DNA of 64,000 nt from Anaerococcus prevotii DSM 20548 (GCF_000024105.1 NC_013171.1:1422501-1486500), one strand, 5' to 3'. Positions 31,080-40,396 are shown, counted from the first letter of the stretch. Numbers and translations: made by a program. Notes: generated from the sequence alone by a model not told the origin.

Positions 31080-31922
31080 TTATTTACTGTAGTCGTAGAA
31101 ACCTTTACCAGTTTTTCTACCAAGGTCTCCAGCTCTTACCATTTGTCTTAGAAGTGGATTTGGTCTGTACTTGCTATCTCCAAATTCGTTGTATAGAACT
31201 TCCATGATTGCAAGACATGTATCAAGGCCTATAAGATCTCCTAGAGCTAGAGGTCCCATTGGGTGGTTTGCACCAAGTTGCATTCCCTTGTCGATATCTT
31301 CAACGCTTGCAAGTCCATCTGCAAGAACTCCAATTCCTTCGTTAATCATTGGGATTAGAAGTCTGTTTACTACAAATCCTGGTCCTTCTTTAACTTCGAT
31401 AGGTTGTTTTCCTAAATCTTCTGCAAGTTTGAATATTGTTGTGTTTGTTTCATCAGATGTGTGAAGTCCTCTGATAACTTCAACTAATTTCATTACTGGA
31501 ACTGGATTGAAGAAGTGCATTCCAATAACGTTTTCTGGTCTGTTTGTAGATGCAGCAATATCTGTAATTGATAGTGAAGATGTGTTAGATGCAAGGATTG
31601 CTCCTTCTTTTACAACTTCGTCAAGTTCTTTAAAGATTTCTTTTTTAAGTTTTGGATTTTCTGTAGCAGCTTCTATAACTACGTCACAGTCAGCCAAATC
31701 TTTTACTTCTGTTGTGTAAGTAATGTTTTTAAGAGCTTTATCTTTTTCATCTTCTGTCATTCTTTCTTTAGAAACTTGTTTAGCATAAGATTTTTCAATT
31801 CTTGCTTTAGCTTTTTCTAAGAATTCATCTTTGATATCTCTAACTACTACTTCGTATTTTCTTGCAGCAGTTTCTACGATACCGCCACCCATAATTCCTG
31901 AACCGATTACTCCAATTTTCAT
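31080..31922 (-). CDS. hbd: 3-hydroxybutyryl-CoA dehydrogenase
   Basis: 280 residues. Reduces acetoacetyl-CoA to 3-hydroxybutyryl-CoA. It has an N-terminal Rossmann fold ([11 protein letters not shown] at 7-17), the catalytic histidine in [15 protein letters not shown], and the helical C-terminal domain from [10 protein letters not shown]. Confidence 0.96.
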   Translation of the reverse strand: MKIGVIGSGIMGGGIVETAARKYEVVVRDIKDEFLEKAKARIEKSYAKQVSKERMTEDEKDKALKNITYTTEVKDLADCDVVIEAATENPKLKKEIFKELDEVVKEGAILASNTSSLSITDIAASTNRPENVIGMHFFNPVPVMKLVEVIRGLHTSDETNTTIFKLAEDLGKQPIEVKEGPGFVVNRLLIPMINEGIGVLADGLASVEDIDKGMQLGANHPMGPLALGDLIGLDTCLAIMEVLYNEFGDSKYRPNPLLRQMVRAGDLGRKTGKGFYDYSK

Positions 31923-31963
31923 AATTACTCCTTTATTTTTCTCTCTATTTTATACTTACCCGA

Positions 31964-32743
31964 TTATTTATTTTTAAACTCAGCTTTTTCTTTATTTAAG
32001 AAAGCGTTCATTCCTGCTTTTTGATCTTCTGTAGCAAATGAAAGACCAAATAGGTTTTCTTCAATCTTGATAGCTGAATCTATATCAACTTGTCCACCAA
32101 CATTTATTGCTTCTTTAGCAAGTCTTACAGCAACTGGTCCATTAGAAGCAACTTTAGAAGCAAGTTTTGCTACTCTTTCTTCTAATTCATCTGCAGGAAC
32201 TACTTCTTGAACAAGGCCAATTTCTAATGCCTTGTCGGCTTTAATGTTTGATGATGTGTAGATTAAGTATTTTGCATATCCAGGTCCAACTAGTCTTTGT
32301 AGTCTTTGTGTTCCACCAAATCCTGGTAGGATTCCAAGACCAGTTTCAGGTTGACCAAATAGTGCCTTATCACTTGCGATTCTAAAGTCACAGCTCATAG
32401 CAAGTTCGCATCCACCACCTAGGGCGAATCCATTAACAGCTGCTATTGTTGGGATTTCGAGACTTTCTAATTTTCTAAATACTGCTAGCCCCTTCTTACC
32501 AAAAGCTTTTCCTTCTAGTGGAGAAAGTGTTGACATTTCCTTGATGTCTGCTCCTGCAACGAAGCTTCTTCCCTCACCTGTTACTATTAGAGCTCTAAGA
32601 TCTTTGTTTTCTTTGATTTCATTTAAAACTTTGTCTAGTTCATCAAGAACTTCAGAGTTTAGAGCGTTAAGAGCCTTTGGTCTATTGATTGTAAGCTTTC
32701 CTATAAAGCCATCAACTTCGTACTTGATTGTATTATATTCCAT
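31964..32743 (-). CDS. crt: 3-hydroxybutyryl-CoA dehydratase (crotonase)
   Basis: 259 residues of the enoyl-CoA hydratase fold. The oxyanion-hole region AGADIKEM, GGGCELAMSCDFRIA with the first catalytic glutamate and GQPETGLGILPGFGGTQRL with the second are all present. Dehydrates 3-hydroxybutyryl-CoA to crotonyl-CoA. It begins the crt-hbd-thl unit and has a palindrome upstream. Confidence 0.95.
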   Translation of the reverse strand: MEYNTIKYEVDGFIGKLTINRPKALNALNSEVLDELDKVLNEIKENKDLRALIVTGEGRSFVAGADIKEMSTLSPLEGKAFGKKGLAVFRKLESLEIPTIAAVNGFALGGGCELAMSCDFRIASDKALFGQPETGLGILPGFGGTQRLQRLVGPGYAKYLIYTSSNIKADKALEIGLVQEVVPADELEERVAKLASKVASNGPVAVRLAKEAINVGGQVDIDSAIKIEENLFGLSFATEDQKAGMNAFLNKEKAEFKNK

Positions 32744-32788
32744 AATCGCCTCCTATTTAGCAATAAATTATTACTAGGTCTTTATTTT

Positions 32789-32806
32789 ATGATATTTTTT
32801 TATCAA
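32789..32806 (-). promoter_or_regulatory. Rex-like palindrome upstream of crt
   Basis: On the minus strand TTGATAAAAAAATATCAT (TGATA/TATCA arms). It matches the bcd-promoter site at 14 of 18 positions. A -35/-10 pair for crt is not clear. Confidence 0.5.
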
Positions 32807-32821
32807 TAAGCTTTAATAGTT

Positions 32822-32868
32822 AGCTGCTTATAATCTGACGTTATTAAACTATCATCTTCTAAGCAGCT
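32822..32868 (-). other. Stem-loop between etfA and crt
   Basis: AGCTGCTTA (32822-32830) and TAAGCAGCT (32860-32868) are perfect 9-bp arms around a 29-base loop. No strong T-run follows. It may be an mRNA end or processing site dividing the bcd-etf and crt units. Confidence 0.5.
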
Positions 32869-32885
32869 TCTATCCTACAAGCTAA

Positions 32886-33890
32886 CTAGTTAGCTTTTCT
32901 TTCTTTAATTAATTCTGTTAGTTTTGGAACTACTTCAAATAGGTCTCCAACAATACCATAGTCAGCAATATCAAATATTGGTGCATCTGGGTCTTTGTTG
33001 ATAGCTATGATTGTATCACTTGCTCCTATACCAGCCAAGTGTTGGATAGCTCCAGAGATACCTACAGCTATATAAACTTTTGGTCCTACAGTTTTACCTG
33101 ATTGGCCTACTTGGTGAGAGTGAGAAATCCAACCAGCATCTACAGCAGCACGTGATGATCCTACTGTACCATCTAAGGCTTCTGCTAATTCTTCGATTAA
33201 CTTAAAGTTTGCAGGATCTGCAAGTCCACGTCCACCACTTACGATGTATTCTGCACCGGCAAGATCTACATCTTCTCCTTCATCTCTTGGGATAAAGTCT
33301 AATATTTTTGTTCTAACTTCTCCGTCGTATTTGATATCTTCAGAGATTTCTTCGATTTCATCTTTTGCGCCAACTTCTTCTTTAGAGAATACTCCTGGAC
33401 GAACTGTACCCATTTGTGGTCTAGAATCAGGGCAAAGGATTTGAGCCATTAGGTTACCACCAAAGGCAGGTCTTGTCCATTTTACATTTCCTGTTTCAAA
33501 GTCAACGTCAAGTTCTGTACAATCTGCTGTAAGTCCAGTTCCAAGTCTTGAAGAAATTCTTGGACCTAGGTCACGTCCTACGTTAGTAGCACCGATTAGG
33601 ATTACATTTGGATTGTGTTTTTCAACAAGTTTACAAATAGCATTTGTGTAGATGTCAGTATTATATTGTTTATATTCTTCACCTTCTACAGTAATTACGC
33701 CGTCAACACCGTATTTTTTAACTTCTTCTTTTGCATTATCAGCATTTTCACCGATGATTACTGCAAATAGTTTTTCTTTAAGTACATCAGCCATTTTCCT
33801 GCCTGGATTTAGTAATTCTAATCCAACATTTAAGGCTTTTCCTTCTTCATTTGTTTCTACAATTACCCAAAGGTTTTTATTATCTGTCAT
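32886..33890 (-). CDS. etfA: Electron transfer flavoprotein alpha subunit
   Basis: 334 residues. An N-terminal ETF domain is followed by the C-terminal FAD-binding domain with GRGL, SSRAAVDAGW, HSHQVGQSGKTV and GISGAIQHLAG. With EtfB and Bcd it forms the complex that couples crotonyl-CoA reduction to ferredoxin reduction by NADH (electron bifurcation in clostridia). It lies 9 bases after etfB. Confidence 0.95.
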   Translation of the reverse strand: MTDNKNLWVIVETNEEGKALNVGLELLNPGRKMADVLKEKLFAVIIGENADNAKEEVKKYGVDGVITVEGEEYKQYNTDIYTNAICKLVEKHNPNVILIGATNVGRDLGPRISSRLGTGLTADCTELDVDFETGNVKWTRPAFGGNLMAQILCPDSRPQMGTVRPGVFSKEEVGAKDEIEEISEDIKYDGEVRTKILDFIPRDEGEDVDLAGAEYIVSGGRGLADPANFKLIEELAEALDGTVGSSRAAVDAGWISHSHQVGQSGKTVGPKVYIAVGISGAIQHLAGIGASDTIIAINKDPDAPIFDIADYGIVGDLFEVVPKLTELIKERKAN

Positions 33891-33899
33891 ACTTCCCCC

Positions 33900-34709
33900 T
33901 TAAATAAGCTTTTGATCTACTAGAGCATCCATTAACTTAGTTGCAGCTTCTTCTGCTTCCATGTCTTCAAACATAACTGCAATTTTTGTTCTGTCTGGAG
34001 CGTAAGATTTGTTAACTCTAGTTGGAGATCCCTTAAGACCAATTTTTGTCTTATCAATGGTAGCTTCTAAATCGTCAAAGGTGATTTGTCCGATTTCAGC
34101 TTTTTTAGCTTTAAGTTTATTTTTGATTTTTGGATATCTAAGCTCTTCGTCACCATATTTTGTAAATGTAATTAGGGCTGGAAGTACACATTGCACGTTT
34201 TGAGCTCCGCCTTCTACTTCTTGTAAAACCTTAATTCCTTCATCGTTTAGCTCTGCTGTATAAGCACGTGTAACTTGAGGAAGTCCTAAGTGTTCTGCAA
34301 GTTCTGGTCCTACTTGTGCTGTATCTCCATCAATTGCTTGAAGACCACAGTAAACTAGGTCAGGTTCGCCTTCTTTTTCTGCTACTGCCTTTATAGCATT
34401 AGCTAAAATGTAAGATGTAGCAAGTGTATCAGATCCACCGAATTTTCTATCTGTTACAAGATATGCCTTGTCAGCACCAACTGCTAGACAATCTCTAAGC
34501 ATTGCTTCTGCTTGTCCTGGTCCCATTGATATTACTACAATGTTTACTTCAGGATCTTTATCCTTAAGTCTAAGAGCTTGTTCAAGAGCGAAAGCATCAT
34601 AAGTATTTAAGATACTTGGAACGCCCTTTCTTATAAGTGTATTTGTGATAGGATCGATTTTGATCTCATTTGTGTCTGGAACTTGTTTCGCACATACGAA
34701 AATATTCAT
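33900..34709 (-). CDS. etfB: Electron transfer flavoprotein beta subunit
   Basis: 269 residues with the beta-subunit signature near the N-terminus (VCAKQVPDTNEIKID, SILNTYDAFALEQALRLKD) and the C-terminal alpha-binding arm. In bifurcating ETFs the beta subunit carries the second FAD. The sequence alone is consistent with that type. Confidence 0.95.
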   Translation of the reverse strand: MNIFVCAKQVPDTNEIKIDPITNTLIRKGVPSILNTYDAFALEQALRLKDKDPEVNIVVISMGPGQAEAMLRDCLAVGADKAYLVTDRKFGGSDTLATSYILANAIKAVAEKEGEPDLVYCGLQAIDGDTAQVGPELAEHLGLPQVTRAYTAELNDEGIKVLQEVEGGAQNVQCVLPALITFTKYGDEELRYPKIKNKLKAKKAEIGQITFDDLEATIDKTKIGLKGSPTRVNKSYAPDRTKIAVMFEDMEAEEAATKLMDALVDQKLI

Positions 34710-34742
34710 ATATCCCCCTTTAATTCTAAGTAACTATCGAGC

Positions 34743-35882
34743 TTATTTATTTAATAATGCGCCAGATACAACCATTAACATTACTTCTGAAGTACCTTCA
34801 TAAATTTCTGTTATTTTTGCATCTCTCATCATTCTTTCAACTTCGTATTCTTTGATATAGCCGTATCCACCTAATAGTTGAACAGCCTTTGTTGTAACAT
34901 CCATTGCAACTCTTGATGCTTTAAGTTTTGCTTCAGCTGCTGCTACTGTGTAGCTTTCACCAGCATCTTTTAGTGTTGCTGCTTTATAAACTAAGTGACG
35001 AGCTGACTCAATATCTATTGCCATTTCAGCAAGTTTGAATTGTGTATTTTGGAATTTAGCAAGAGGTCTACCAAATTGGTTTCTTTCTTTTACATATTTA
35101 ACTGCCTTGTCAAGAGCACCTTCAGCTATACCTAAAGCTTGAGCTGCTATACCAATTCTACCACCGTCTAGTGTTTGCATTGCATATTTGAAGCCCTTAC
35201 CTTCTTCACCAAGTAAGTTTTCTTTTGGAACTTTACAATCTCTAAAGATTAATTCCATTGTTGAAGAACCCTTGATACCCATCTTATCTTCTACTGTACC
35301 AAAGTCGAATCCTTCCATTCCTTTCTCAACTATGAATGCAGAAATTCCTCTAGTTCCTTGCTCTTTATCTGTCATTGCAAATACAACATAAGTATCAGCG
35401 TAACCTGCATTTGTTATAAAGATCTTTGATCCATTAAGTACGTAGTGATCTCCATCAAGTTTTGCAACTGTTTTTTGTCCTGATGCGTCTGTTCCTGCAT
35501 CTGGTTCTGTAAGGGCGAAAGCACCAAGTTTTTCACCTGAAGCAAGTGGTGTTAGGTATTTTTCTTTTTGTTCTTCGTTACCAAACTTGTTAATGCAATC
35601 AGCGCAAAGTGATGTATGAGCTGAAACGATAACTCCTGTTGTCGCGCATGCTTTAGAAAGTTCTTCTACGCAAAGAACATATGTAAGTGTATCAAGGCCA
35701 ATTCCGCCGTATTCTTCATCGAAAGGAATTCCAAAAAATCCTAGCTCTTGCATTTTTGCTACGTTATCTTCTGGGAACATGTGTTTTTCGTCTACTTCTA
35801 TTGCAAGTGGAGCAACTTCTTTTTGAGCGAAGTCTCTGAACATGTCTCTCATTTCTACTTGTTCTTCTGTTAACTTATACAT
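34743..35882 (-). CDS. bcd: Butyryl-CoA dehydrogenase
   Basis: 379-residue acyl-CoA dehydrogenase. FAD-binding [13 protein letters not shown], the [12 protein letters not shown] region, and the C-terminal catalytic glutamate in IYEGTSEVM are present. Reduces crotonyl-CoA to butyryl-CoA with EtfAB. First gene of the bcd-etfB-etfA unit, behind a well-formed promoter. Confidence 0.95.
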   Translation of the reverse strand: MYKLTEEQVEMRDMFRDFAQKEVAPLAIEVDEKHMFPEDNVAKMQELGFFGIPFDEEYGGIGLDTLTYVLCVEELSKACATTGVIVSAHTSLCADCINKFGNEEQKEKYLTPLASGEKLGAFALTEPDAGTDASGQKTVAKLDGDHYVLNGSKIFITNAGYADTYVVFAMTDKEQGTRGISAFIVEKGMEGFDFGTVEDKMGIKGSSTMELIFRDCKVPKENLLGEEGKGFKYAMQTLDGGRIGIAAQALGIAEGALDKAVKYVKERNQFGRPLAKFQNTQFKLAEMAIDIESARHLVYKAATLKDAGESYTVAAAEAKLKASRVAMDVTTKAVQLLGGYGYIKEYEVERMMRDAKITEIYEGTSEVMLMVVSGALLNK

Positions 35883-35945
35883 AATCTCTCCTTATAAAAC
35901 TTTTTAGATGATATATCAGAATTGATATATTCTTAACTAACTCTT

Positions 35946-35982
35946 ATGTTATTATATTAACAATGTTAACGACAAATGTCAA
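35946..35982 (-). promoter_or_regulatory. bcd promoter overlapped by a Rex-like operator
   Basis: TTGACA (35977-35982), 17-bp spacer, TAATAT (35954-35959). The minus-strand sequence TTGTTAATATAATAACAT (35946-35963) covers the -10 box. It fits the clostridial Rex pattern TTGTTAA-N4-TTAACAA with two mismatches. Rex senses NADH/NAD+ and represses fermentation genes, so NADH excess would switch butyrate synthesis on. Confidence 0.65.
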
Positions 35983-36319
35983 GCTCTTTTTTAAGTTTTT
36001 ACAAAATTTTAATTTAGACTTTATAAAAACCTAAGCCCATGAAATTTATTTTCCTTATATATATAAACATTTTCCCTATCGACTTACATAGATTAACTAT
36101 TTATTAGTAGATTATGTATATTTATACAATATAGGAACATATTTTCATAGATATAAGCTTATTTATCTCTTCATCAATCATGATATCACAAAAATCCCTT
36201 ATGTCAATCGTTTACAGAGATTATTATATTGTTTTCCCATAAAAAACCTTGTACCGCTATAATGTTTAATTTTCAACGATGATAGATTTTTAATCGGTAA
36301 ATTTTTTTTTGAAAACATT

Positions 36320-36348
36320 TTTACAAAATTAAAATCTTGTGATATAAT
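36320..36348 (+). promoter_or_regulatory. glcD-lrgAB promoter
   Basis: TTTACA (36320-36325), 17-bp spacer, TATAAT with an upstream TG (36343-36348). A perfect 8-bp inverted repeat ATAAATAT/ATATTTAT (36355-36376) sits at the expected start of transcription and could be an operator. Confidence 0.8.
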
Positions 36349-36401
36349 CTAACCATAAATATTAAATGATATTTATTACATATTATTTATAGGAGGTTTA
36401 A

Positions 36402-37826
36402 ATGAATAATTATAACGCAATATCAGATGATATTATCCAACAAATTAAAGACGCCGTTTCTGGTAAAGTTTATGTTGGAGACGAGGTAAACGAAGACTTC
36501 TTCCACGATGAGATGCCTATCTATGGTGATGGATATCCAGATTGTCTAGTAGATGCAACATCAAAAGAAGATGTAGCAGCTGTAATGAAAATTTGTAACG
36601 AAAATAAGGTTCCTGTTATAGCAAGAGGAGCTGGTACTGGTCTTACTGGTGCTGGTGTTGCTATTAAAAAGGGTGTAATGATTAACATGCAAACCATGAA
36701 CAAAATCATCGAATACGATGAAGATAACATGGTAGTTAGAGTACAACCTGGTGTTTTACTAAATGATTTAGCTCAAGATTGCTTGTCTAAGGGATATCTA
36801 TATCCACCTGATCCAGGTGAAAAGTTCGCAACTCTAGGCGGAAACGTTGCAACTAATGCCGGTGGTATGCGTGCTGTTAAGTATGGTACAACAAGAGATT
36901 ATGTAAGAGCTATGGAAGTTGTTCTTCCTACAGGTGAGATTACTAGTTTTGGTGCTGTTATTTCTAAATCATCAACAGGTTATTCACTTAAAGATCTTAT
37001 GATTGGTTCTGAAGGTACTCTTGGAATCATAACAGAGTTAACTTTAAAAATAGTTCCAGCTCCAAAGACAACTATTTCTCTAATAGTTCCATTTGAAGAC
37101 CTAAACAGCTGTATAGCAACTGTTCCAAAGCTATTCCAAGCTAACCTTAACCCACAAGCTATCGAGTTTATGGAAAGAAAGATAGTTATTGCTTCTGAAA
37201 AATATATCGGAAAAGAAACTTTCCCTAAAAATATCGAAGGTACAGATGTGAATGCTTACCTACTTATCACATTCGATGGTGATGATGAAGATGGTATTTA
37301 CGATACAATGGAAAGAGCTGCAGAAGTTCTTACAGAAAATGGAGCAATCGACGTATTAGTAGCTGATACTCCAGCACAACTTAAAGAAGCATGGGCTGCA
37401 AGAAGCTCATTCCTTGAAGCTATCGAATCTCAATACGAACTTCTCGATGAATGTGACGTTGTAGTTCCAATCACAAAAATCGCTGAGTATGTAGAATTTG
37501 TAAATGAAACAGCAGAAGAATATATGTTCGACGTACAAAGCTTCGGCCACGCTGGAGACGGAAACTTACACATCTATACACTTTCTAACGAAAGCGATAA
37601 GCTTGACCAATTCAAGGATGAAGTACATGAATTCATGCTTATAATCTACAAGAAAGCATACGACCTCGGTGGTAAACTATCAGGTGAGCACGGAGTAGGT
37701 GCTGGTAAACTTAAATATCTAAAGGAATTTGAAGGAAACTTAAACACAGGAATAATGAGAGGAATCAAGAAAGTATTCGACCCTAATATGATTCTTAACC
37801 CAGATAAAGTTATAGGACTTGAGTAA
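36402..37826 (+). CDS. glcD: FAD-linked 2-hydroxyacid oxidase (D-lactate/glycolate dehydrogenase, GlcD type)
   Basis: 474 residues of the VAO/PCMH flavoprotein family. FAD-binding parts include ARGAGTGLTGAGV (about 65-78), PDPGEKFATLGGNVATNAGG and GSEGTLGIITELTLK. The C-terminal oxidase domain ends with HAGDGNLH and SGEHGVGAGK. Related enzymes pass electrons to an ETF; LctD of Acetobacterium is one. No etf genes follow it, but bcd-etfBA is divergent next door. It is followed after 15 bases by lrgA, which suggests oxidation of an imported hydroxyacid. D-lactate versus glycolate cannot be told. Confidence 0.88.
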   Translation: MNNYNAISDDIIQQIKDAVSGKVYVGDEVNEDFFHDEMPIYGDGYPDCLVDATSKEDVAAVMKICNENKVPVIARGAGTGLTGAGVAIKKGVMINMQTMNKIIEYDEDNMVVRVQPGVLLNDLAQDCLSKGYLYPPDPGEKFATLGGNVATNAGGMRAVKYGTTRDYVRAMEVVLPTGEITSFGAVISKSSTGYSLKDLMIGSEGTLGIITELTLKIVPAPKTTISLIVPFEDLNSCIATVPKLFQANLNPQAIEFMERKIVIASEKYIGKETFPKNIEGTDVNAYLLITFDGDDEDGIYDTMERAAEVLTENGAIDVLVADTPAQLKEAWAARSSFLEAIESQYELLDECDVVVPITKIAEYVEFVNETAEEYMFDVQSFGHAGDGNLHIYTLSNESDKLDQFKDEVHEFMLIIYKKAYDLGGKLSGEHGVGAGKLKYLKEFEGNLNTGIMRGIKKVFDPNMILNPDKVIGLE

Positions 37827-37841
37827 AACTAAGGAGTAGCA

Positions 37842-38189
37842 ATGAATTATCTAAAAGAGTTTGTAATTCTTTGCGTATGTTTATTCCTAGGTGTCATCAC
37901 AAGACACCTAATCAACTTCCCTATACCTGAGGCTGTATATGGTATGATCTACCTCTTTATAGCCCTTAACTTTAAAATATTAAAGCCTGAGGACGTACAA
38001 AAGACTTCAGATGGTATCTTACACAATCTAGCCTTCCTTTTCGTTCCAGTTGGCGTTGGTATAATGGCAAATTACGATGTTATCCAAGGTAAAATCGTAA
38101 AATTACTAATTATCACAGCAATAGGAACAGCCTTGACAATGGCCATAACAGGCATCGTTGTTCAACTTCTACAAAGGAGGAAGAAATAA
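37842..38189 (+). CDS. lrgA: LrgA/CidA-family membrane protein
   Basis: 115 residues with four membrane helices and the family block PIPEAVYGMIYLF. LrgA/CidA were described as holin-like regulators of murein hydrolases. Later work showed LrgAB-type pairs moving small acids (pyruvate in Bacillus; glycolate/glycerate by the plant plastid fusion PLGG1). Adjacency to glcD favours transport. Its stop abuts lrgB, which begins at the last base. Confidence 0.85.
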   Translation: MNYLKEFVILCVCLFLGVITRHLINFPIPEAVYGMIYLFIALNFKILKPEDVQKTSDGILHNLAFLFVPVGVGIMANYDVIQGKIVKLLIITAIGTALTMAITGIVVQLLQRRKK

Positions 38190-38881
38190 TGTTTGATAAC
38201 TCATATTTCGGTATAATCCTATCATTTGCTGCCTATGAAATAGGAAAATGGATAAATAGCAAAGTTAAAAAACCACTTGCCAATCCCCTCCTCATAGCAA
38301 TCCTACTAATAATTGGATTTCTAGCAGTAACTGGCATACCTTATGAAAGTTACAAAAAAGGTGGAGATTTCATAGCATTCTTCATCGCTCCAGCTACTGT
38401 TGCAATGATTTTGGACCTATACGCAAACCTTGACTCCCTTAAGGCTAACCTAGTTCCTATCTTAGTCGGAGTCCTAGTAGGTTCTATTTTCTCAATGATT
38501 ATAGCTATAATCTTATCAAAAGTAGTTGGTTTTGATGGACAGATGATTACATCACTAGTTCCTCAATCAATAACAACAGCTATAGCCATCTCACTTACTG
38601 ATGAATATCAGGGTATCGTGGCCCTAACTGCTATGATAGTTGTATTTAGGGGTGTAATAGGAGCTGCTATGGCACCAAGCATCCTAAAAATATGCAAAAT
38701 TAAAGACCCTGTTGCCCAAGGTGTTGCAATAGGAACCGCAAGCCACGCCGTTGGTACTAGCCAAGCTAGACAAATCGGTAAGATCCAAGGTGCAATGAGT
38801 GGACTTTCAATAGCTGTCGCAGGTATTATAACTGTAATACTTATGCCGCTTGCCATGGTCCTAGTAAACCTAATAGCATAG
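38189..38881 (+). CDS. lrgB: LrgB-family membrane protein
   Basis: 230 residues, about seven helices, with the hallmark segments LVPQSITTAIA and GTASHAVGTSQA. It is the partner of LrgA and in plants is fused with it. Normal length. A terminator follows at 38884-38914. Confidence 0.88.
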   Translation: MFDNSYFGIILSFAAYEIGKWINSKVKKPLANPLLIAILLIIGFLAVTGIPYESYKKGGDFIAFFIAPATVAMILDLYANLDSLKANLVPILVGVLVGSIFSMIIAIILSKVVGFDGQMITSLVPQSITTAIAISLTDEYQGIVALTAMIVVFRGVIGAAMAPSILKICKIKDPVAQGVAIGTASHAVGTSQARQIGKIQGAMSGLSIAVAGIITVILMPLAMVLVNLIA

Positions 38882-38883
38882 AT

Positions 38884-38914
38884 AAAAAGCTGTCAGTATA
38901 TCTGGCAGTTTTTA
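38884..38914 (+). terminator. Terminator after lrgB
   Basis: CTGTCAG and CTGGCAG form a 7-bp stem with loop TATAT, followed by TTTTTAG. Confidence 0.78.
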
Positions 38915-38966
38915 GTACCATAAATAGTGTAAGAAAGAAAATTATTTCTATCTTGCACTATTTTTG

Positions 38967-38972
38967 TATAAT
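38967..38972 (+). promoter_or_regulatory. -10 box at the left end of the IS110 element
   Basis: TATAAT directly before the putative bridge RNA. No matching -35 lies upstream in the integrated form, but one would be supplied by the right end in the circular form. Confidence 0.6.
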
Positions 38973-39148
38973 GAAGATGTAGTATGACGAGGGGTTTTAG
39001 GGTTAGAATATCCGTCATAAAAACTGTCAACTACCTCTTCATTATTCATATTCGATTAAGCAGGTTGGGCAAAACGTCCGTGTCACGAGCTAAAATGAGT
39101 GTAATGGTGCAGGTAGAAACTACAAATCAAAAGAAAGAAGGTAATAAA
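38973..39148 (+). ncRNA. Putative bridge RNA of the IS110 element
   Basis: 176 bases between a -10 box and the transposase start. GAAGAtGTAGT near the 5' end pairs with ACTACcTCTTC about 60 bases later. Within that, ATGACG pairs with CGTCAT to close a loop of about 22 bases. A second structured part follows (GCAGGTTGGGCAAAACGTCC to GGTGCAGG). Size, position and two-part folding fit IS110-group bridge RNAs (177 bases in IS621). The guide loops could not be matched to target and donor by eye. Confidence 0.6.
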
Positions 39149-40372
39149 ATGATATCTATAGGAATAGATATAGCAAAAGAAAAGTTTACAGTCTGTGCAC
39201 TAGAACAAGGTAGCAAAATCATTTGGAAGCCTTTTGATGTTCATCTTAACAAAACAAAAGTAGAAGAATTTTTAAAGAAACTAGATACGTTAAATGAAGA
39301 AGTAAAAATAATCATGGAAGCAACAGGTAAATATCATCTTCCAATCCTCTATGAATTAAAAGATAAAGAATATTTTGTAAGTGTAGTAAACCCTTTGAAA
39401 ATGAAACAGTTTTGTAGAGTACTTAACTTTAGAAAAGCAAAAAATGATAACATAGATGCCATACAAATAGCAGAATATGGCTTGATGTACTGGAAAGAAT
39501 TACAAGAATATAAAGTAGATTCAGAAAGTTTCAGAATTCTAAAAGAATTAAACAGATCCTATCAGCACTACATGGACTTAAGAATCAATCAAATGAACTT
39601 CATAGATCAAACAATAAGTCAAACATTTCCAGGAATAAAGAAATTAATACCACATGCTTCAGGAGACTTTTCAAAAGATAAACTATTAGACTTCTTAGAA
39701 ATATGGTGGCACAAAGACCTAGTATTAGAAAAACCAGAAGAAAAATTCATAGAAGATTTTAAAAACTGGGCAAAAGAAAAGAGATACCATCCTAATGCTG
39801 ATAAAGCTAAATCCATATACAAGCTCGCAGAGGAAAGTATCTCAATTCAACCTTCTAATAGCTCATATATAAAGACTAGCATACAAGAAGGGATAGAATT
39901 GATAAAACATATAAATCAAATTCTACATACTATTTTATCACAAATGATAGAAATTTCCGAGCCCTTAGAAGAATATCAAGAAGCAAAGAAATTCTCAGGA
40001 ATATCAGATAAATTAGCAGTGCAAATTACAGCAGAATTTGGAGACTTATCAAAATTTAAAAACAAAAAAAGTTTAATATCATTTGTAGGAATAGATTCAC
40101 CACCATATGAGTCAGGTAACTTCAAAGCGGATCAGAGAAAAATAACAAAAAGAGGCAATGCAATACTAAGAAAAGTAGGTTATCAAGCTATGAAATGCAT
40201 GATGAGTGCAAAAGATACTGAAAATGATATATATCTGTATATGGTAAAAAAAGAAAAAGATGGAAAGGCTAAGAAGATTTGTAAATTTGCAGGATTAAAT
40301 AAATTCTTAAGAACCTACTATGCAAAAGTTATGGCATCAAAACAAGAAAAGAAGTTATTAAAAGTAGCCTAG
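39149..40372 (+). CDS. IS110-family transposase (bridge-RNA-guided recombinase)
   Basis: 407 residues. The N-terminal RuvC-like DEDD domain begins ISIGIDIAKEKFTVCAL (first Asp), has IIMEATGKYHLPI (Glu) and KNDNIDAIQIAEYG (Asp pair). The C-terminal Tnp domain contains FSGISDKLAVQITAEFGDLSKF and the catalytic-serine region SFVGIDSPPYESG, then KRGNAILRKVGYQA. Start ATG 39149 follows an AAGAAGG ribosome-binding site. Upstream in-frame codons would translate the structured RNA. The frame is intact, so the element may be active. Confidence 0.93.
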   Translation: MISIGIDIAKEKFTVCALEQGSKIIWKPFDVHLNKTKVEEFLKKLDTLNEEVKIIMEATGKYHLPILYELKDKEYFVSVVNPLKMKQFCRVLNFRKAKNDNIDAIQIAEYGLMYWKELQEYKVDSESFRILKELNRSYQHYMDLRINQMNFIDQTISQTFPGIKKLIPHASGDFSKDKLLDFLEIWWHKDLVLEKPEEKFIEDFKNWAKEKRYHPNADKAKSIYKLAEESISIQPSNSSYIKTSIQEGIELIKHINQILHTILSQMIEISEPLEEYQEAKKFSGISDKLAVQITAEFGDLSKFKNKKSLISFVGIDSPPYESGNFKADQRKITKRGNAILRKVGYQAMKCMMSAKDTENDIYLYMVKKEKDGKAKKICKFAGLNKFLRTYYAKVMASKQEKKLLKVA

Positions 40373-40396
40373 AATTAACATTGCTATAGTTAAAAC

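Larger units (their letters stand above)
35883..36401. promoter_or_regulatory. Divergent control region between bcd and glcD
   Basis: A 519-bp AT-rich region without genes. It holds the bcd promoter (35954-35982, minus) and the glcD promoter (36320-36348, plus), each with a dyad. The middle 300 bases show no clear element. Confidence 0.7.

Noticed and set aside
32822-32868. etfA-crt stem-loop as a CRISPR-like or att repeat
   Set aside because: There is a single copy only; it is better explained as an mRNA stem-loop.
38921-38963. AAATAGTGTAAGA/TCTTGCACTATTT inverted repeat as a terminal repeat of the IS
   Set aside because: Both arms lie on the left side only, and IS110 elements lack terminal inverted repeats. 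It may be the insertion target or a second hairpin after lrgB.
38984-39148. N-terminal extension of the transposase by 55 codons
   Set aside because: The region is the structured candidate bridge RNA, and IS110 transposases start at the IGIDIAK segment.
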